A stretch of DNA of 64,000 nucleotides, taken from positions 22,758-86,757 of the forward strand of contig NZ_STGD01000019.1 of assembly GCF_005222755.1 (NCBI RefSeq), in the 5' to 3' direction. Below, piece by piece: positions 42,031 to 50,793 of this stretch. The DNA is from Roseomonas sp. HF4. Lineage in GTDB: Bacteria; Pseudomonadota; Alphaproteobacteria; Acetobacterales; Acetobacteraceae. The position numbers and the translations under genes were made by a program. Each line of letters opens with the position of its first letter. The first letter of the stretch is position 1. Below the pieces are notes generated by a model. It had not been told where the DNA came from and ran no database searches. It was given only the letters and a program-made list of their open reading frames with translations.

Positions 42031-44013
42031 ATGCACAAAACGGGCATCGCCGAAGTCGTGGGCAGCGCACAGGCGCTGGCCGCGGCCGGGGAGGGCGGGC
42101 TGGCGGCGGAACTCTACCGCGACTGGACCGCACGGCACCCCGACGACCCGCTGCTCCATGCGGCGGAATTCAATCGCGGCGTGCTGCTCGCGGATGCGGG
42201 CGACCTGCACGGCGCGGTCGAGGCCTTCGGGGCCGCCATCGCCCGCAGGCCGGATTTCCTGCCGCCCTACATCAACCGGGGTGCCGCATATGAAAAGCTC
42301 GGCGCCACGGCGCAGGCCATGGCGCATTGGGCGCATGTCGCGGGCAGCCTCGGGGCCCTGACCGGCGACGCCATCGCCTGGAAATCCGCCGCGCTCAAGC
42401 AGATGGCGCAGATGCTGGAAGGCACCCGCCGCCTGACCGAGGCCGATGCCGTGCTGCGCCAACTCGCGGAGATCGCGCCCTGGCAGCGCGACGTCGTGCA
42501 GCACTGGATCAGCCTGCGCCAGCGGCAATGCCTCTGGCCGCTGCTGCAACCCCTGGCCGGGCACGACGCCGCCGCGCTGAAGCGACGCATGGCCCCACTC
42601 AGCCTGGCCTGCCACGCCGACGACCCGATGCTGCAACTGGCCATCGCCCATGCCCATGGACGGGAAGACCACGGCTGGCCCGTGCGCTTCCGGACCGCGG
42701 TGGATTTCGCCGACCGCATCGCCGAGGTGCCGGGGCGGCGGCTGCGCGTGGGCTACCTCTCCTCCGACCTGCGCGACCACGCCATCGGGTCCCTGATGGC
42801 CGGGATGTTCGCGCTGCACGACCGCAGCCGGCTGGAGGTCTTCGCCTATTACTGCGGCATCGCGCAGGAGGACGGGACGAAGGCACGCATCCGCGCCAGC
42901 GTCGAACACTGGCGCGACATCACCGCCCTCGACGACGACGCGGCCGAGGCGCTGATGCTGGCCGACGGCGTCGACATCCTGGTCGACGTGAACGGCCACA
43001 CCCGCGGCGCCCGCACGCGCCTGCTGCTGCGCAGGCCGGCGCCGGTCGTCGTCAACTGGCTCGGCTACCCGGGCAGCATGGGCAGCCCGGTGCATCACTA
43101 CATTATTGCCGACCCGCATATCGTGCCGGACGGCGCCGAGCGGTTCTGCTCGGAGCGCGTCCTCCGCCTCGCCTGCTACCAGCCGAACGACCGGGCGCGG
43201 GCCACCGGCAACGGACAGGCGCAGACGCGCGCGATGCACGGCCTGCCGGAGGACGTGACCGTCTTCTGTTCCTTCAACGGCACGCAGAAGATCACGCCCT
43301 TCGTCTTCACCCGCTGGATGGAGATCCTGCGCGGCGTGCCCGGCAGCGTGCTCTGGCTGCTGAAATCCTGCGATGAGATCGAGGCACGGCTGCGCGCCCT
43401 GGCCGCCGCTGCCGGCGTGGCGCCGGAACGGCTGGTCTTCGCGCCCATCATCGGCGCGCGCGACCACCTCGCGCGCTATCCGCTGGCGGACCTGTTCCTC
43501 GACACGCTGCCTTATGGCGCGCACACCACGGCCTCGGACGCGCTCTGGATGGGCGTGCCGGTGCTGACCGTGCCGGGCCGCGGCTTCGCGGCGCGGGTCT
43601 GCACGAGCCTGGTGCATGCGGCGGGCATCCCGGACTTCGTGTGCGCCTCCGCGGAGGACTATGTCACGCGCGCTATCGCGCTGGGGCGCGACCGCGCGGC
43701 GCTGGCGCCCGTCCGCGAAAGGCTGCTGGCCGGGCGCGCTGGCGCGCTGCTGTTCGATACGCCGCGCCTGGTGCGCGACCTGGAGGCGCTGTTCCAGGGC
43801 ATGTGGGACGATTTCGCGGCCGGACGCCTGCCGCAGCCCGACCTCGTCAACCTCGACGTCGCGCTCGACCTCGGTGCGGCGATGGACCATGAGGGCAGCG
43901 AGGTCTCCTTCGACCCGCGCTGGGCGGCGCGCTGGCAGGACGCGATGGCGCGCCGCCACGAATTTGCGCCGCTGCCGCCGGATGGCCGCTTCCACCCGGC
44001 GGCGGAGGGCTGA
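42031..44013 (+). CDS. TPR-containing GT41 (SPINDLY/OGT-like) glycosyltransferase 1
   Basis: A 660-residue protein. The N-terminal ~150 residues are TPR-like (FNRGVLLADAGDLHGAVEAFGAAIARRPDFLPPYINRG). The catalytic GT-B region has the GT41 blocks: LRVGYLSSDLRDHAIGSLM with the conserved His (about 251), DILVDVNGHTRGARTRLLLRRPAPVVVNWLGYPGS, CSFNGTQKITPFVF with the Lys matching human OGT K842 (about 420), and LFLDTLPYGAHTTASDALWMGVPVLT. GT41 enzymes transfer a sugar from a nucleotide donor to Ser/Thr (or Asn) of proteins in the cytoplasm. It starts 39 nt after the repeat-protein gene, whose Thr/Ser-rich octads are the obvious candidate acceptors. Confidence 0.9.
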   Translation: MHKTGIAEVVGSAQALAAAGEGGLAAELYRDWTARHPDDPLLHAAEFNRGVLLADAGDLHGAVEAFGAAIARRPDFLPPYINRGAAYEKLGATAQAMAHWAHVAGSLGALTGDAIAWKSAALKQMAQMLEGTRRLTEADAVLRQLAEIAPWQRDVVQHWISLRQRQCLWPLLQPLAGHDAAALKRRMAPLSLACHADDPMLQLAIAHAHGREDHGWPVRFRTAVDFADRIAEVPGRRLRVGYLSSDLRDHAIGSLMAGMFALHDRSRLEVFAYYCGIAQEDGTKARIRASVEHWRDITALDDDAAEALMLADGVDILVDVNGHTRGARTRLLLRRPAPVVVNWLGYPGSMGSPVHHYIIADPHIVPDGAERFCSERVLRLACYQPNDRARATGNGQAQTRAMHGLPEDVTVFCSFNGTQKITPFVFTRWMEILRGVPGSVLWLLKSCDEIEARLRALAAAAGVAPERLVFAPIIGARDHLARYPLADLFLDTLPYGAHTTASDALWMGVPVLTVPGRGFAARVCTSLVHAAGIPDFVCASAEDYVTRAIALGRDRAALAPVRERLLAGRAGALLFDTPRLVRDLEALFQGMWDDFAAGRLPQPDLVNLDVALDLGAAMDHEGSEVSFDPRWAARWQDAMARRHEFAPLPPDGRFHPAAEG

Positions 44014-44017
44014 GGCC

Positions 44018-45763
44018 ATGCCGCTCGACACCGCGGGGGAACCGCTCGAGGCGCTGCTGCCGCGGATCGAGGGCGCGGCGCCGGCCGCCGGCATCGCCGC
44101 CTATCGCGCCTGGCTGGCGGCCAACCCGGCCTCCCCGCAGCGCTTCGCCGCCTGGTTCAACCTCGGCGTGTTGATGATGCAGTCAGGCGTACGCCCCGCT
44201 GCCATCGTCGCCTATCGGCAGGCGCTGGCGCTGAAGCCCGACCTCTACCAGGCCGCGGTCAATCTCGGCGTGGCGCTGGAACTGGACGGGCGGGCGGAGG
44301 AAGCCCTGGCGCTTTGGCAGGGGGCGCTGCAGCCGGATGAGGCACGCATCGCGCTGCTCAATCACCGCGGCCGCGTGCTGGAATCCCTGAAGCGGTACGA
44401 GGAGGCCGAGCGCGCGCTCCATGCGAGCCTGCTGCTGCGGGCCGACCAGCCCGATGTCGTGCAGCACTGGTCGCATCTGCGCCAGAAGGGCTGCATCTGG
44501 CCGCTGCAGGGGGGTGGCCTGCCCGGCCTCGACGCCGAAGGGCTGCTGCTGCGCGGCGGCCCGCTCGGTGCGCTGGCGCTGACCGACGACCCGGCGCTCC
44601 AGCGCCGCATCGGGGAGGCCTGGATCGCGCGCAAGGTGCCCGCCGCGCCCGAGCGCCTGGCGCCGGCGCGGGGCTATGCGCATGACCGCATCCGCATCGG
44701 CTACCTGTCCTCGGATTTCTGCCGCCACGCCATGGGCTTCCTGATCGTGGAGCTGCTGGAACGCCATGACCGCAGCCGCTTCGAGGTGTTCGGCTACTGC
44801 TCGACGCGGGACGACGGCAGCGACCTGCGCCGCCGCATCCTCGGCGCGCTGGACCACCACGTCCCGATCGGCGCGCTGGGGGAGGAGGAGGCCGCGCGCC
44901 GTATCCGTGCCGACGAGATCGACATCCTGGTGGACCTCAACGGCCTGACGCAGGGCGTGCGGCTCGGCGCGCTGCGCTGGAAGCCAGCGCCGGTGCAGGC
45001 GACCTATCTCGGCTATGTCGGCCCGGTGCCGCTGCCCGAGCTCGACTGGATGATCTGCGACGCCGTGACGGTGCCGCCGGAGCACGCGCAGCACTATGCC
45101 CCGCGGCCGTTGCCGCTCGATGGCCTGTACCAGGCGAATGACGGGCGCGCTCCGGTCCTGCCCGCCCTGACGCGCGCCACCGAAGGGGTGCCCGGCGATG
45201 CGCTGCTGCTCTGCTGCTTCAACAATTTCTACAAGATCACGCCGCCGGTCTTCGGTGCCTGGATGGAGATCCTGCGCCGCGTCCCGCACGCCGCGCTGTG
45301 GCTGACCGAGGACAACGCGACCGGCATCGCCAATCTCCGCCGTCACGCCGCGGAGGCCGGCATCGCAGCGGACCGGCTGCACTTCGCGAGCCGCTGCGAC
45401 CCGGCGCACTACATGGCGCGGCTGGGTTTGGCGGACGTGTTCCTCGACACGTATCCCTACAATGCCGGCACCGTCGCCTCGGACGCGCTGCGCATGGGTT
45501 TGCCGATCGTCACGCTGGCCGGGCGGTCATTCGCGTCCCGCATGGCGGCCAGCCTGCTGACGGCGGTCGGCCTGACCGAAGGCATCGCCACGACGCTCGA
45601 GGACTACGTGGCCCGGGCCGTGGCGCTGGTCGAACCCGCGCGGCTGGCCGCGGCACGCGGTGCGCTGGCGGGCGGCGAGGCCTGGCTGCGCAGCATCGGC
45701 GACACCGACGCCTTCGCCCGCCGCATGGAGCGCGCCTACGAGCGCATCCTGCTCCGTCCCTGA
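44018..45763 (+). CDS. TPR-containing GT41 (SPINDLY/OGT-like) glycosyltransferase 2
   Basis: A 581-residue paralogue of the preceding gene, starting 4 nt after its stop. It has about three N-terminal TPRs (WFNLGVLMMQSGVRPAAIVAYRQALALKPDLYQAAVNLGVAL), then the same GT41 blocks with changes: IRIGYLSSDFCRHAMGFLIVELLE (His about 237), DILVDLNGLTQGVRLGALRWKPAPVQATYLGYVG, CCFNNFYKITPPVF (Lys about 406) and VFLDTYPYNAGTVASDALRMGLPIVTL. The two enzymes are clearly diverged, so they may add different sugars, act in sequence, or recognise different octad types. Its stop lies 4 nt from the stop of the convergent methyltransferase gene. Confidence 0.9.
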   Translation: MPLDTAGEPLEALLPRIEGAAPAAGIAAYRAWLAANPASPQRFAAWFNLGVLMMQSGVRPAAIVAYRQALALKPDLYQAAVNLGVALELDGRAEEALALWQGALQPDEARIALLNHRGRVLESLKRYEEAERALHASLLLRADQPDVVQHWSHLRQKGCIWPLQGGGLPGLDAEGLLLRGGPLGALALTDDPALQRRIGEAWIARKVPAAPERLAPARGYAHDRIRIGYLSSDFCRHAMGFLIVELLERHDRSRFEVFGYCSTRDDGSDLRRRILGALDHHVPIGALGEEEAARRIRADEIDILVDLNGLTQGVRLGALRWKPAPVQATYLGYVGPVPLPELDWMICDAVTVPPEHAQHYAPRPLPLDGLYQANDGRAPVLPALTRATEGVPGDALLLCCFNNFYKITPPVFGAWMEILRRVPHAALWLTEDNATGIANLRRHAAEAGIAADRLHFASRCDPAHYMARLGLADVFLDTYPYNAGTVASDALRMGLPIVTLAGRSFASRMAASLLTAVGLTEGIATTLEDYVARAVALVEPARLAAARGALAGGEAWLRSIGDTDAFARRMERAYERILLRP

Positions 45764-45767
45764 GCGC

Positions 45768-46346
45768 CTAGGCGACGCGCGCCGTCGCCCAGAGCGCGAA
45801 GGCGCCGTCGCGCGCCACGCGCACATGGTCGAAGCGCGCCGCGACCAGCGCCGCCTCCAGGCTGCGCGCCGTGAAGCCGGTGCGATGCGCCATGAAGCCG
45901 TTGCCCGCCGCGATCTGCGCCCCGTGCCCATAGAGCATATCGAGCGGCGCGATCGGCCCCGCCGGCGCGACATAGGCCGCGTCGGTCAGCCGGTCGGCCA
46001 CGACCAGCGCCGCCACCTGCTGCAGGTCCGGCACGGTGATGAGCGCGAAGCCGCCCGGCGCGATCACGCGGCGGAACTCGGCCAGCGCCAGCGGCACCTC
46101 GTGCGCGGCCAGGTGCTCGACATTGTGCGCCGAATAGACCGCATCCACCGAGGCCGCGGCGACGTCGCGCATGTCGGTGATGGAGGCCAGGATATCCGGC
46201 GCCGCCGCGGGGTCGATGTCGAGCCGCAGCTCGCGCCAGGCACCCCCGGGAAAGAAGTCGGCGGGCAGCTTGCCCGGCGCGGCGGGGCCGCAGCCGACAT
46301 GCAGCACGGTGGACAGGCGCGGCGGCGCCTCGGCGAGCAGCGTCAT
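45768..46346 (-). CDS. class I SAM-dependent methyltransferase
   Basis: About 192 residues from the ATG at 46346. Motif I is seen as VLHVGCGPAAPGKLPADFF, followed by LRLDIDPAAAPDILASITDM, then VDAVYSAHNVEHLAAHEVPLALAEFRRVIAPGGFALITVPDLQ. This is the arrangement of small methyltransferases often found in glycan loci. It lies 11 nt downstream of the fkbM-type gene on the same strand. Placement beside protein glycosyltransferases suggests methylation of a sugar, but the acceptor is not shown by the sequence. Confidence 0.85.
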   Translation of the reverse strand: MTLLAEAPPRLSTVLHVGCGPAAPGKLPADFFPGGAWRELRLDIDPAAAPDILASITDMRDVAAASVDAVYSAHNVEHLAAHEVPLALAEFRRVIAPGGFALITVPDLQQVAALVVADRLTDAAYVAPAGPIAPLDMLYGHGAQIAAGNGFMAHRTGFTARSLEAALVAARFDHVRVARDGAFALWATARVA

Positions 46347-46357
46347 GGCGGTGTCCT

Positions 46358-47227
46358 TCAGGCCGCGCGCAGCAGGGGAGCGCGCAGGCGGTCGAGGTAG
46401 GTGCCGGCCAGCGCGCCGCCGCGGCGGCCGTCGTGCTCGGCCAGCAGGCGGAACACGATGTCGAAGGCGCCGTAGCAATCATGCAGGACCGCCGCCATCG
46501 CCAGCACCTGTCGGTCGGACAGCGCATCCAGGCGCGTGAGGTCGCGGATGAGCACCGCATCCGCCCAGACCAGCTGCCCGAGCCGGGCATAGGGATCGTC
46601 GTTCACGAGCATGGGCTGCACGGCGCGGCTGACGGTCGGAAAGAAGCGGTGCAGCGCGAAGCCCCTGGCACGCAGGAACTGCTCCACCTCGCTGAACAGC
46701 GGCTGGCCCTGGTAGAGCGGCAGGAACTCGACCTCCGCCTGGATGACGACCGCCTCGGCCAGCCGCGCCTCCGCGTGGCGCAGCACCATCAGCTCCGCCC
46801 CCTGGATGTCGAGCTTGAGCAGGTCCGCGCCCGCCGTCTCGGGCACGTCGTCGAGACGGACGGTCGCGACCTCCTCGGTCGCCAGCACGCGGCCCCAGTC
46901 GGGGAAGCCGTGGAACAGGCCGAGCACCGCCGGGTCCGGCGCCAGCAGGGAGGTCATGCCCGGCGCCTGGCAGACATGGAGCGTGTGACGGCCGCCATCG
47001 CCCACCGCATGCGGGAAGTAGCGCTCGAGCGGCCCCTTGCGGCGGTCGAGTTCCGCCAGCGCGGCGCGGTTCGGCTCGAAGCCGACCACCTCGGCCTGGC
47101 CGGCGCGCAGCATGGCGGCGTAGGGGGGCTCGGCGTCGATCGGGTTGGCGCCGATATCGACCACCTTCACGCGCGGCGCGACGCCGCCGGTCAGGGCGTG
47201 GAAGGTCTCATCGGCGGGTCCTGCCAT
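46358..47227 (-). CDS. FkbM-family methyltransferase
   Basis: About 289 residues from the ATG at 47227, which has AGGAGG 6 nt upstream. It has the FkbM pattern: VKVVDIGANPIDAEPPYAAML, GFEPNRAALAEL, LLKLDIQGAELMVLRHAEARLAEAVVIQAEVEFLPLYQGQPLFSEVEQFLRARGF. FkbM enzymes O-methylate sugars or natural products, and are frequent in surface-glycan clusters. It forms a two-gene minus-strand operon with the class I methyltransferase, convergent to the T1SS/repeat-protein/GT41 genes. Confidence 0.9.
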   Translation of the reverse strand: MAGPADETFHALTGGVAPRVKVVDIGANPIDAEPPYAAMLRAGQAEVVGFEPNRAALAELDRRKGPLERYFPHAVGDGGRHTLHVCQAPGMTSLLAPDPAVLGLFHGFPDWGRVLATEEVATVRLDDVPETAGADLLKLDIQGAELMVLRHAEARLAEAVVIQAEVEFLPLYQGQPLFSEVEQFLRARGFALHRFFPTVSRAVQPMLVNDDPYARLGQLVWADAVLIRDLTRLDALSDRQVLAMAAVLHDCYGAFDIVFRLLAEHDGRRGGALAGTYLDRLRAPLLRAA

Positions 47228-47324
47228 GGCGGCTGCCTCCTGCAGCAGGCGCAGCATGCCGGGGCCGGGTTTCGCATTCCTTCACGACGGCCAGATGGTT
47301 TCTATATCGCAACATCTGCGAAGC

Positions 47325-47338
47325 TTGACGCGGATCAA
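47325..47338 (+). promoter_or_regulatory. FNR/FixK-like box upstream of the usp gene
   Basis: TTGAC-GCGG-ATCAA, with the same half-sites as the box upstream of acs. It ends 53 nt before the usp ATG, the same distance as at acs. The spacer between the fkbM-type and usp starts is 164 nt, less GC-rich than its surroundings. Confidence 0.55.
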
Positions 47339-47391
47339 CGCGGCGCCGGCTCATGCGCCTAGGTTGAGGCAACGCGGCGCTGGAGGAAGCG

Positions 47392-48237
47392 ATGGCTCTC
47401 AAGGACATCCTGGTGCATCTCGACGGCACGGAGCAGGCGGGCGTTCGCCTCGACCTCGCCGCCGGGCTCGCGCGGCGGCATGGCGCGCATCTGGTCGGGC
47501 TGTATGTCGTCGATGTGATGATGCCGGTCATGGCGGCGGGCGATGCCGGCAGCGGCGCGGTGCTGGCCGAGATGCTGGACCGCATGCGCGCCGACGCCCT
47601 GGCAGAGGCCGCCAAGGTGGAAGCGCGCTTCTCCGACGTTCTGCGCCGAGAGGACATTGCCGGCGAATGGCGCCTCGCCGAAGGCGCGACGCCCGAGCAT
47701 GTCGCGCTGCAGGCGCGCTACGCGGACCTCGCGGTGCTGGGCCAGGCCGACCCCGACGCCGGACAGCCCGGCGCCGCCGCGACGTTGGAGGCGGTGCTCT
47801 TCGATTCCGGCCGGCCGGCGCTGATCGTGCCCTATGCCGGGCGCTTCGCGACGGTCGGCCAGCGGGTGCTGATCGGCTGGAATGCCAGCGCACAGGCGTC
47901 GCGCGCCGTGCATGATGCGCTGCCGCTCATGGCCGGCGCCGCCAGCGTGGCGGTCACCGCCGTCAATCCGCGCCGCGGCATCGACGCGCATGGCGACATG
48001 CCGGGTGCCGACATCGCGCGCCACCTGGCGCGACATGGGCTGAAGGTCACCGTCGAGCACACGGCGGCACCCGAGATCGGCGCCGGCGACATGCTGCTGA
48101 ACCGCGCCTCCGAACTCTCGGCCGACCTGCTCGTGGTCGGCGCCTACGGGCATTCGCGACTGCGCGAGACGATCCTCGGCGGCGTGACACGCACGCTGCT
48201 GAAGCAGATGACCCTGCCCGTGCTGATGGCGCACTGA
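47392..48237 (+). CDS. tandem universal stress protein (UspA family)
   Basis: A 281-residue protein with two Usp domains. The first begins LKDILVHLDGTEQAGVRLDLAAGLARRHGAHLVGLYV; the second has RVLIGWNASAQASRAVHDALPLM and ends with the ATP-binding-type loop VVGAYGHSRLRETILGGVTRTLL (G-x-x-G-x9-G-S/T). Such proteins accumulate during stress, starvation or low oxygen. The FNR-like box in front fits oxygen- or redox-dependent expression. Followed 66 nt later by the Lon-like protease gene, probably co-regulated. Confidence 0.93.
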   Translation: MALKDILVHLDGTEQAGVRLDLAAGLARRHGAHLVGLYVVDVMMPVMAAGDAGSGAVLAEMLDRMRADALAEAAKVEARFSDVLRREDIAGEWRLAEGATPEHVALQARYADLAVLGQADPDAGQPGAAATLEAVLFDSGRPALIVPYAGRFATVGQRVLIGWNASAQASRAVHDALPLMAGAASVAVTAVNPRRGIDAHGDMPGADIARHLARHGLKVTVEHTAAPEIGAGDMLLNRASELSADLLVVGAYGHSRLRETILGGVTRTLLKQMTLPVLMAH

Positions 48238-48303
48238 GGCGCCGATGGGCCGCGTTCGCCACGTCGCGGGCGCCGCCGCGCCCCGGCACCACGGGTAGGC
48301 GGC

Positions 48304-50793
48304 ATGGCCCGGCGCCCCCCCGGCCGTGCGGCGCTGGACAGCCCGGCCCCTGCCGCGATGGTCGCCGCCGGGGGCGCCGGCCCGGCGCCGCCGGGCCCGC
48401 TGCCGCCGGCGCGGCTCCATCGCGCCGCGGACCTCTCGGCGCTGCCCTTCGCCACCACCGCCGACCTCGATCCCCTGCCCGGCCTGCCCGGCCAGGACCG
48501 GGTGCGCGAGGCGATCGGCCTCGGCACCAGCATCGGCGCGCGCGGCTTCAACATCTTCGCCATCGGGCAGTCGGGCGCGCGCATCGGGGATGCGGTGCGC
48601 AGCCTGCTGGCGGTGACGGCGCGCGCCGGCCCGGCGCCACCCGACTGGGTCTATGTCAACAACTTCGCCGCGCCGCACCGCCCGCGCGCGCTGTCCGTGC
48701 CGTCCGGTCGCGGGCCGGCGCTCGAGGCCGCGCTGGCCGAGATGATCGACGAGCTGCGCGCCGCCCTGCCCGCCATGTTCGAGGGCGAGGACTACCAGCG
48801 CCGCCGCAGCGCTATCGACAGCTCCCTGCATGGGGAGGCGGAGGCCGCCTTCTCGGCCCTGGCGGAAAAGGCGGCAGCCGAGGGCGTCGCCATCATCCGC
48901 ACGCCGATGGGCTTCGCCGTGGCCCCGCTGAAGGACGGCAAGGTGGTGCCGCCGGAGGACTTCGCGAGCTGGCCCGAGGACCGGCAGGACGAGATGCGCG
49001 GGCATGTCGAGCGCATCGAGAAGGAACTCGAGCAGACGCTCCGCGCCATCCCGCGCTTCGAGAAGAAGCGCCGCGACGACGTGCGCGCCCTCGACCGGGA
49101 GACGGCGAAGTTCGTGATCGACCAGGCGGTGGACGACGCCGCGAAGCCCTTCGGCGACCTGCCCGAGGTGCTCGCGCATCTCGAGGCGGTGCGCGCCGAC
49201 CTGGTCGAGAACGTGCAGCTTTTCCTCGAGCAGCCGGGCCAGGACGGGCCCGGCCCGCCGCCGGGGCTTCGCGCCGGCTCGCCGCTCGACCGCTACGCGG
49301 TGAACGTGCTCGTCACGCGCAACGGCGCTGCCGACGGCGCGCCGGTCGTGGAGGAGCTGCACCCGACGCTCGCCAACCTGCTCGGCCGCATCGAGCACCT
49401 GCCGGTGCAGGGCGCGCTGGTCACCAATTTCCGCATGATCCGCGCTGGCGCGCTGCATCGCGCCAATGGCGGCACCATCGTCATCGACGCGCGCGCCCTG
49501 CTGACCGAGCCGTTCTCCTGGGAGGCGCTGAAGCGCGCCCTGGTGCAGGGCCGCATCGCCATCGAGGACCTCGCGCGCTTCGTCGGCATCGCGCAGACCG
49601 TGTCGCTGGAGCCCGATCCGATCCCGCTCGACGCCAAGGTCGTGCTGGTGGGCGAGCGCTTCCTCTACTACCTCCTCGCCGCCTTCGACCCGGACCTCGC
49701 GCGCCACTTCAAGGTCGTGGCGGATTTCGACGACGAGGCGCCGCGCACGCCCGACGGCGAGGCGATGCTCGCGCGCATTGTCGCCACCATCGCGCAGGCC
49801 GAGGGCGCGCGTCCGCTCGACCGCGCGGCCGTGGCCGGCGCCGTCGAGCACGCCGCGCGCCTGGCCGGGGACCAGGACCGGTTGACGCTGCTCGTGGAGG
49901 ATCTCCGCGACCTCGTCGTCGAGGCCGGGCACTGGGCCGGCGCGGCCGGGCGCGGGACAGCGACGCGCGCCGACCTCGACCGCGCCATCGAGGAGCAGCG
50001 CCGCCGGCTGGAACGCCCGCAGCTCCTGACGAAGGAAGCGATCCTGCGCGGCATCGCGCTGATCGACACGACCGGCGCGCGCGTCGGGCAGGTCAACGGC
50101 CTCAGCGTGGTCGGCCTGGGCAACCTCGCCTTCGGGCGCCCGATGCGCATCACCGCGCGGGTGCGCCCGGGCAGCGGGCAGATCCTCGACATCGAGCGCG
50201 AGGTCGAACTCGGCGGCCCGATCCACTCCAAGGGCGTGATGATCCTCTCGGGCTTCCTCGCGGGGCGCTATGCCGCGGGCCGCGCGCTGTCGCTGCAGGC
50301 GAGTCTGGTCTTCGAGCAGTCCTACGGGGAGGTCGAGGGCGACAGCGCCTCGGCGGCGGAGCTTCTCGCGCTGCTCTCGGCGATCGGCGACGTTCCCTTG
50401 CGCCAGGACCTCGCCATCACCGGCTCGGTCAACCAGCATGGCGACATCCAGCCGATCGGCGGCGTCAACGAGAAGATCGAGGGCTTCTTCGAGATCTGCG
50501 CCGCCCGCGGCCTCACGGGGACGCAGGGCGTGATCGTCCCGGCGTCGAACGTGCAGCACCTGATGCTGCGCGCCGAGGTGGTCGAGGCCTGTGCCGCCGG
50601 GCGATTCGCGGTCCACGCCGTGGCCGGGATCGACGAGGCGGCGGCGCTGCTCGCCGGGCGGGAAGCCGGCGCGCGCGGCGTCGACGGCAAGTACCCCTAT
50701 GGCAGCGTGAACGGCCGGGTGGAGGCGACGCTCGCCCGCTTCGCCGCGCTCCGCCGCCGGCGCCTGGGCCGCGCCGCGGAGGAGGAGGAATGA
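48304..50793 (+). CDS. Lon-related ATP-dependent protease-like protein (AAA_32/LonB-like)
   Basis: An 829-residue protein of the Lon-related family that lacks the classical Lon N-domain. The nucleotide-binding part reads FNIFAIGQSGARIGDAVRSLL, where a P-loop would be, with no Lys, and a Walker-B-like GGTIVIDARALLTEPFSWEALKRAL. A charged coiled-coil insertion lies at about 160-290. The C-terminal Lon proteolytic domain keeps the catalytic Ser in VEGDSASAAELLALLSAI (about 681) and Lys in GGVNEKIEGFFEIC (about 724). It is expected to degrade proteins in the cytoplasm, though ATP dependence is doubtful. It overlaps the next gene by 4 nt (ATGA). Confidence 0.88.
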   Translation: MARRPPGRAALDSPAPAAMVAAGGAGPAPPGPLPPARLHRAADLSALPFATTADLDPLPGLPGQDRVREAIGLGTSIGARGFNIFAIGQSGARIGDAVRSLLAVTARAGPAPPDWVYVNNFAAPHRPRALSVPSGRGPALEAALAEMIDELRAALPAMFEGEDYQRRRSAIDSSLHGEAEAAFSALAEKAAAEGVAIIRTPMGFAVAPLKDGKVVPPEDFASWPEDRQDEMRGHVERIEKELEQTLRAIPRFEKKRRDDVRALDRETAKFVIDQAVDDAAKPFGDLPEVLAHLEAVRADLVENVQLFLEQPGQDGPGPPPGLRAGSPLDRYAVNVLVTRNGAADGAPVVEELHPTLANLLGRIEHLPVQGALVTNFRMIRAGALHRANGGTIVIDARALLTEPFSWEALKRALVQGRIAIEDLARFVGIAQTVSLEPDPIPLDAKVVLVGERFLYYLLAAFDPDLARHFKVVADFDDEAPRTPDGEAMLARIVATIAQAEGARPLDRAAVAGAVEHAARLAGDQDRLTLLVEDLRDLVVEAGHWAGAAGRGTATRADLDRAIEEQRRRLERPQLLTKEAILRGIALIDTTGARVGQVNGLSVVGLGNLAFGRPMRITARVRPGSGQILDIEREVELGGPIHSKGVMILSGFLAGRYAAGRALSLQASLVFEQSYGEVEGDSASAAELLALLSAIGDVPLRQDLAITGSVNQHGDIQPIGGVNEKIEGFFEICAARGLTGTQGVIVPASNVQHLMLRAEVVEACAAGRFAVHAVAGIDEAAALLAGREAGARGVDGKYPYGSVNGRVEATLARFAALRRRRLGRAAEEEE

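Noticed and set aside
37401..42293. 1630-codon open frame (ADHDAGR-like repeats) in another frame on the + strand
   Set aside because: It is the shifted reading of the 24-nt repeat; the unit contains no stop in that frame, so openness is automatic. The octad frame has a start with ribosome-binding site, clean ends and meaningful periodicity.
37500..44094. Long minus-strand ORFs across the repeat gene (1408, 727, 327 codons)
   Set aside because: Also produced by the repeat unit having no stop on the complementary strand. One runs on antisense through the GT41 gene, as is usual at this GC content.
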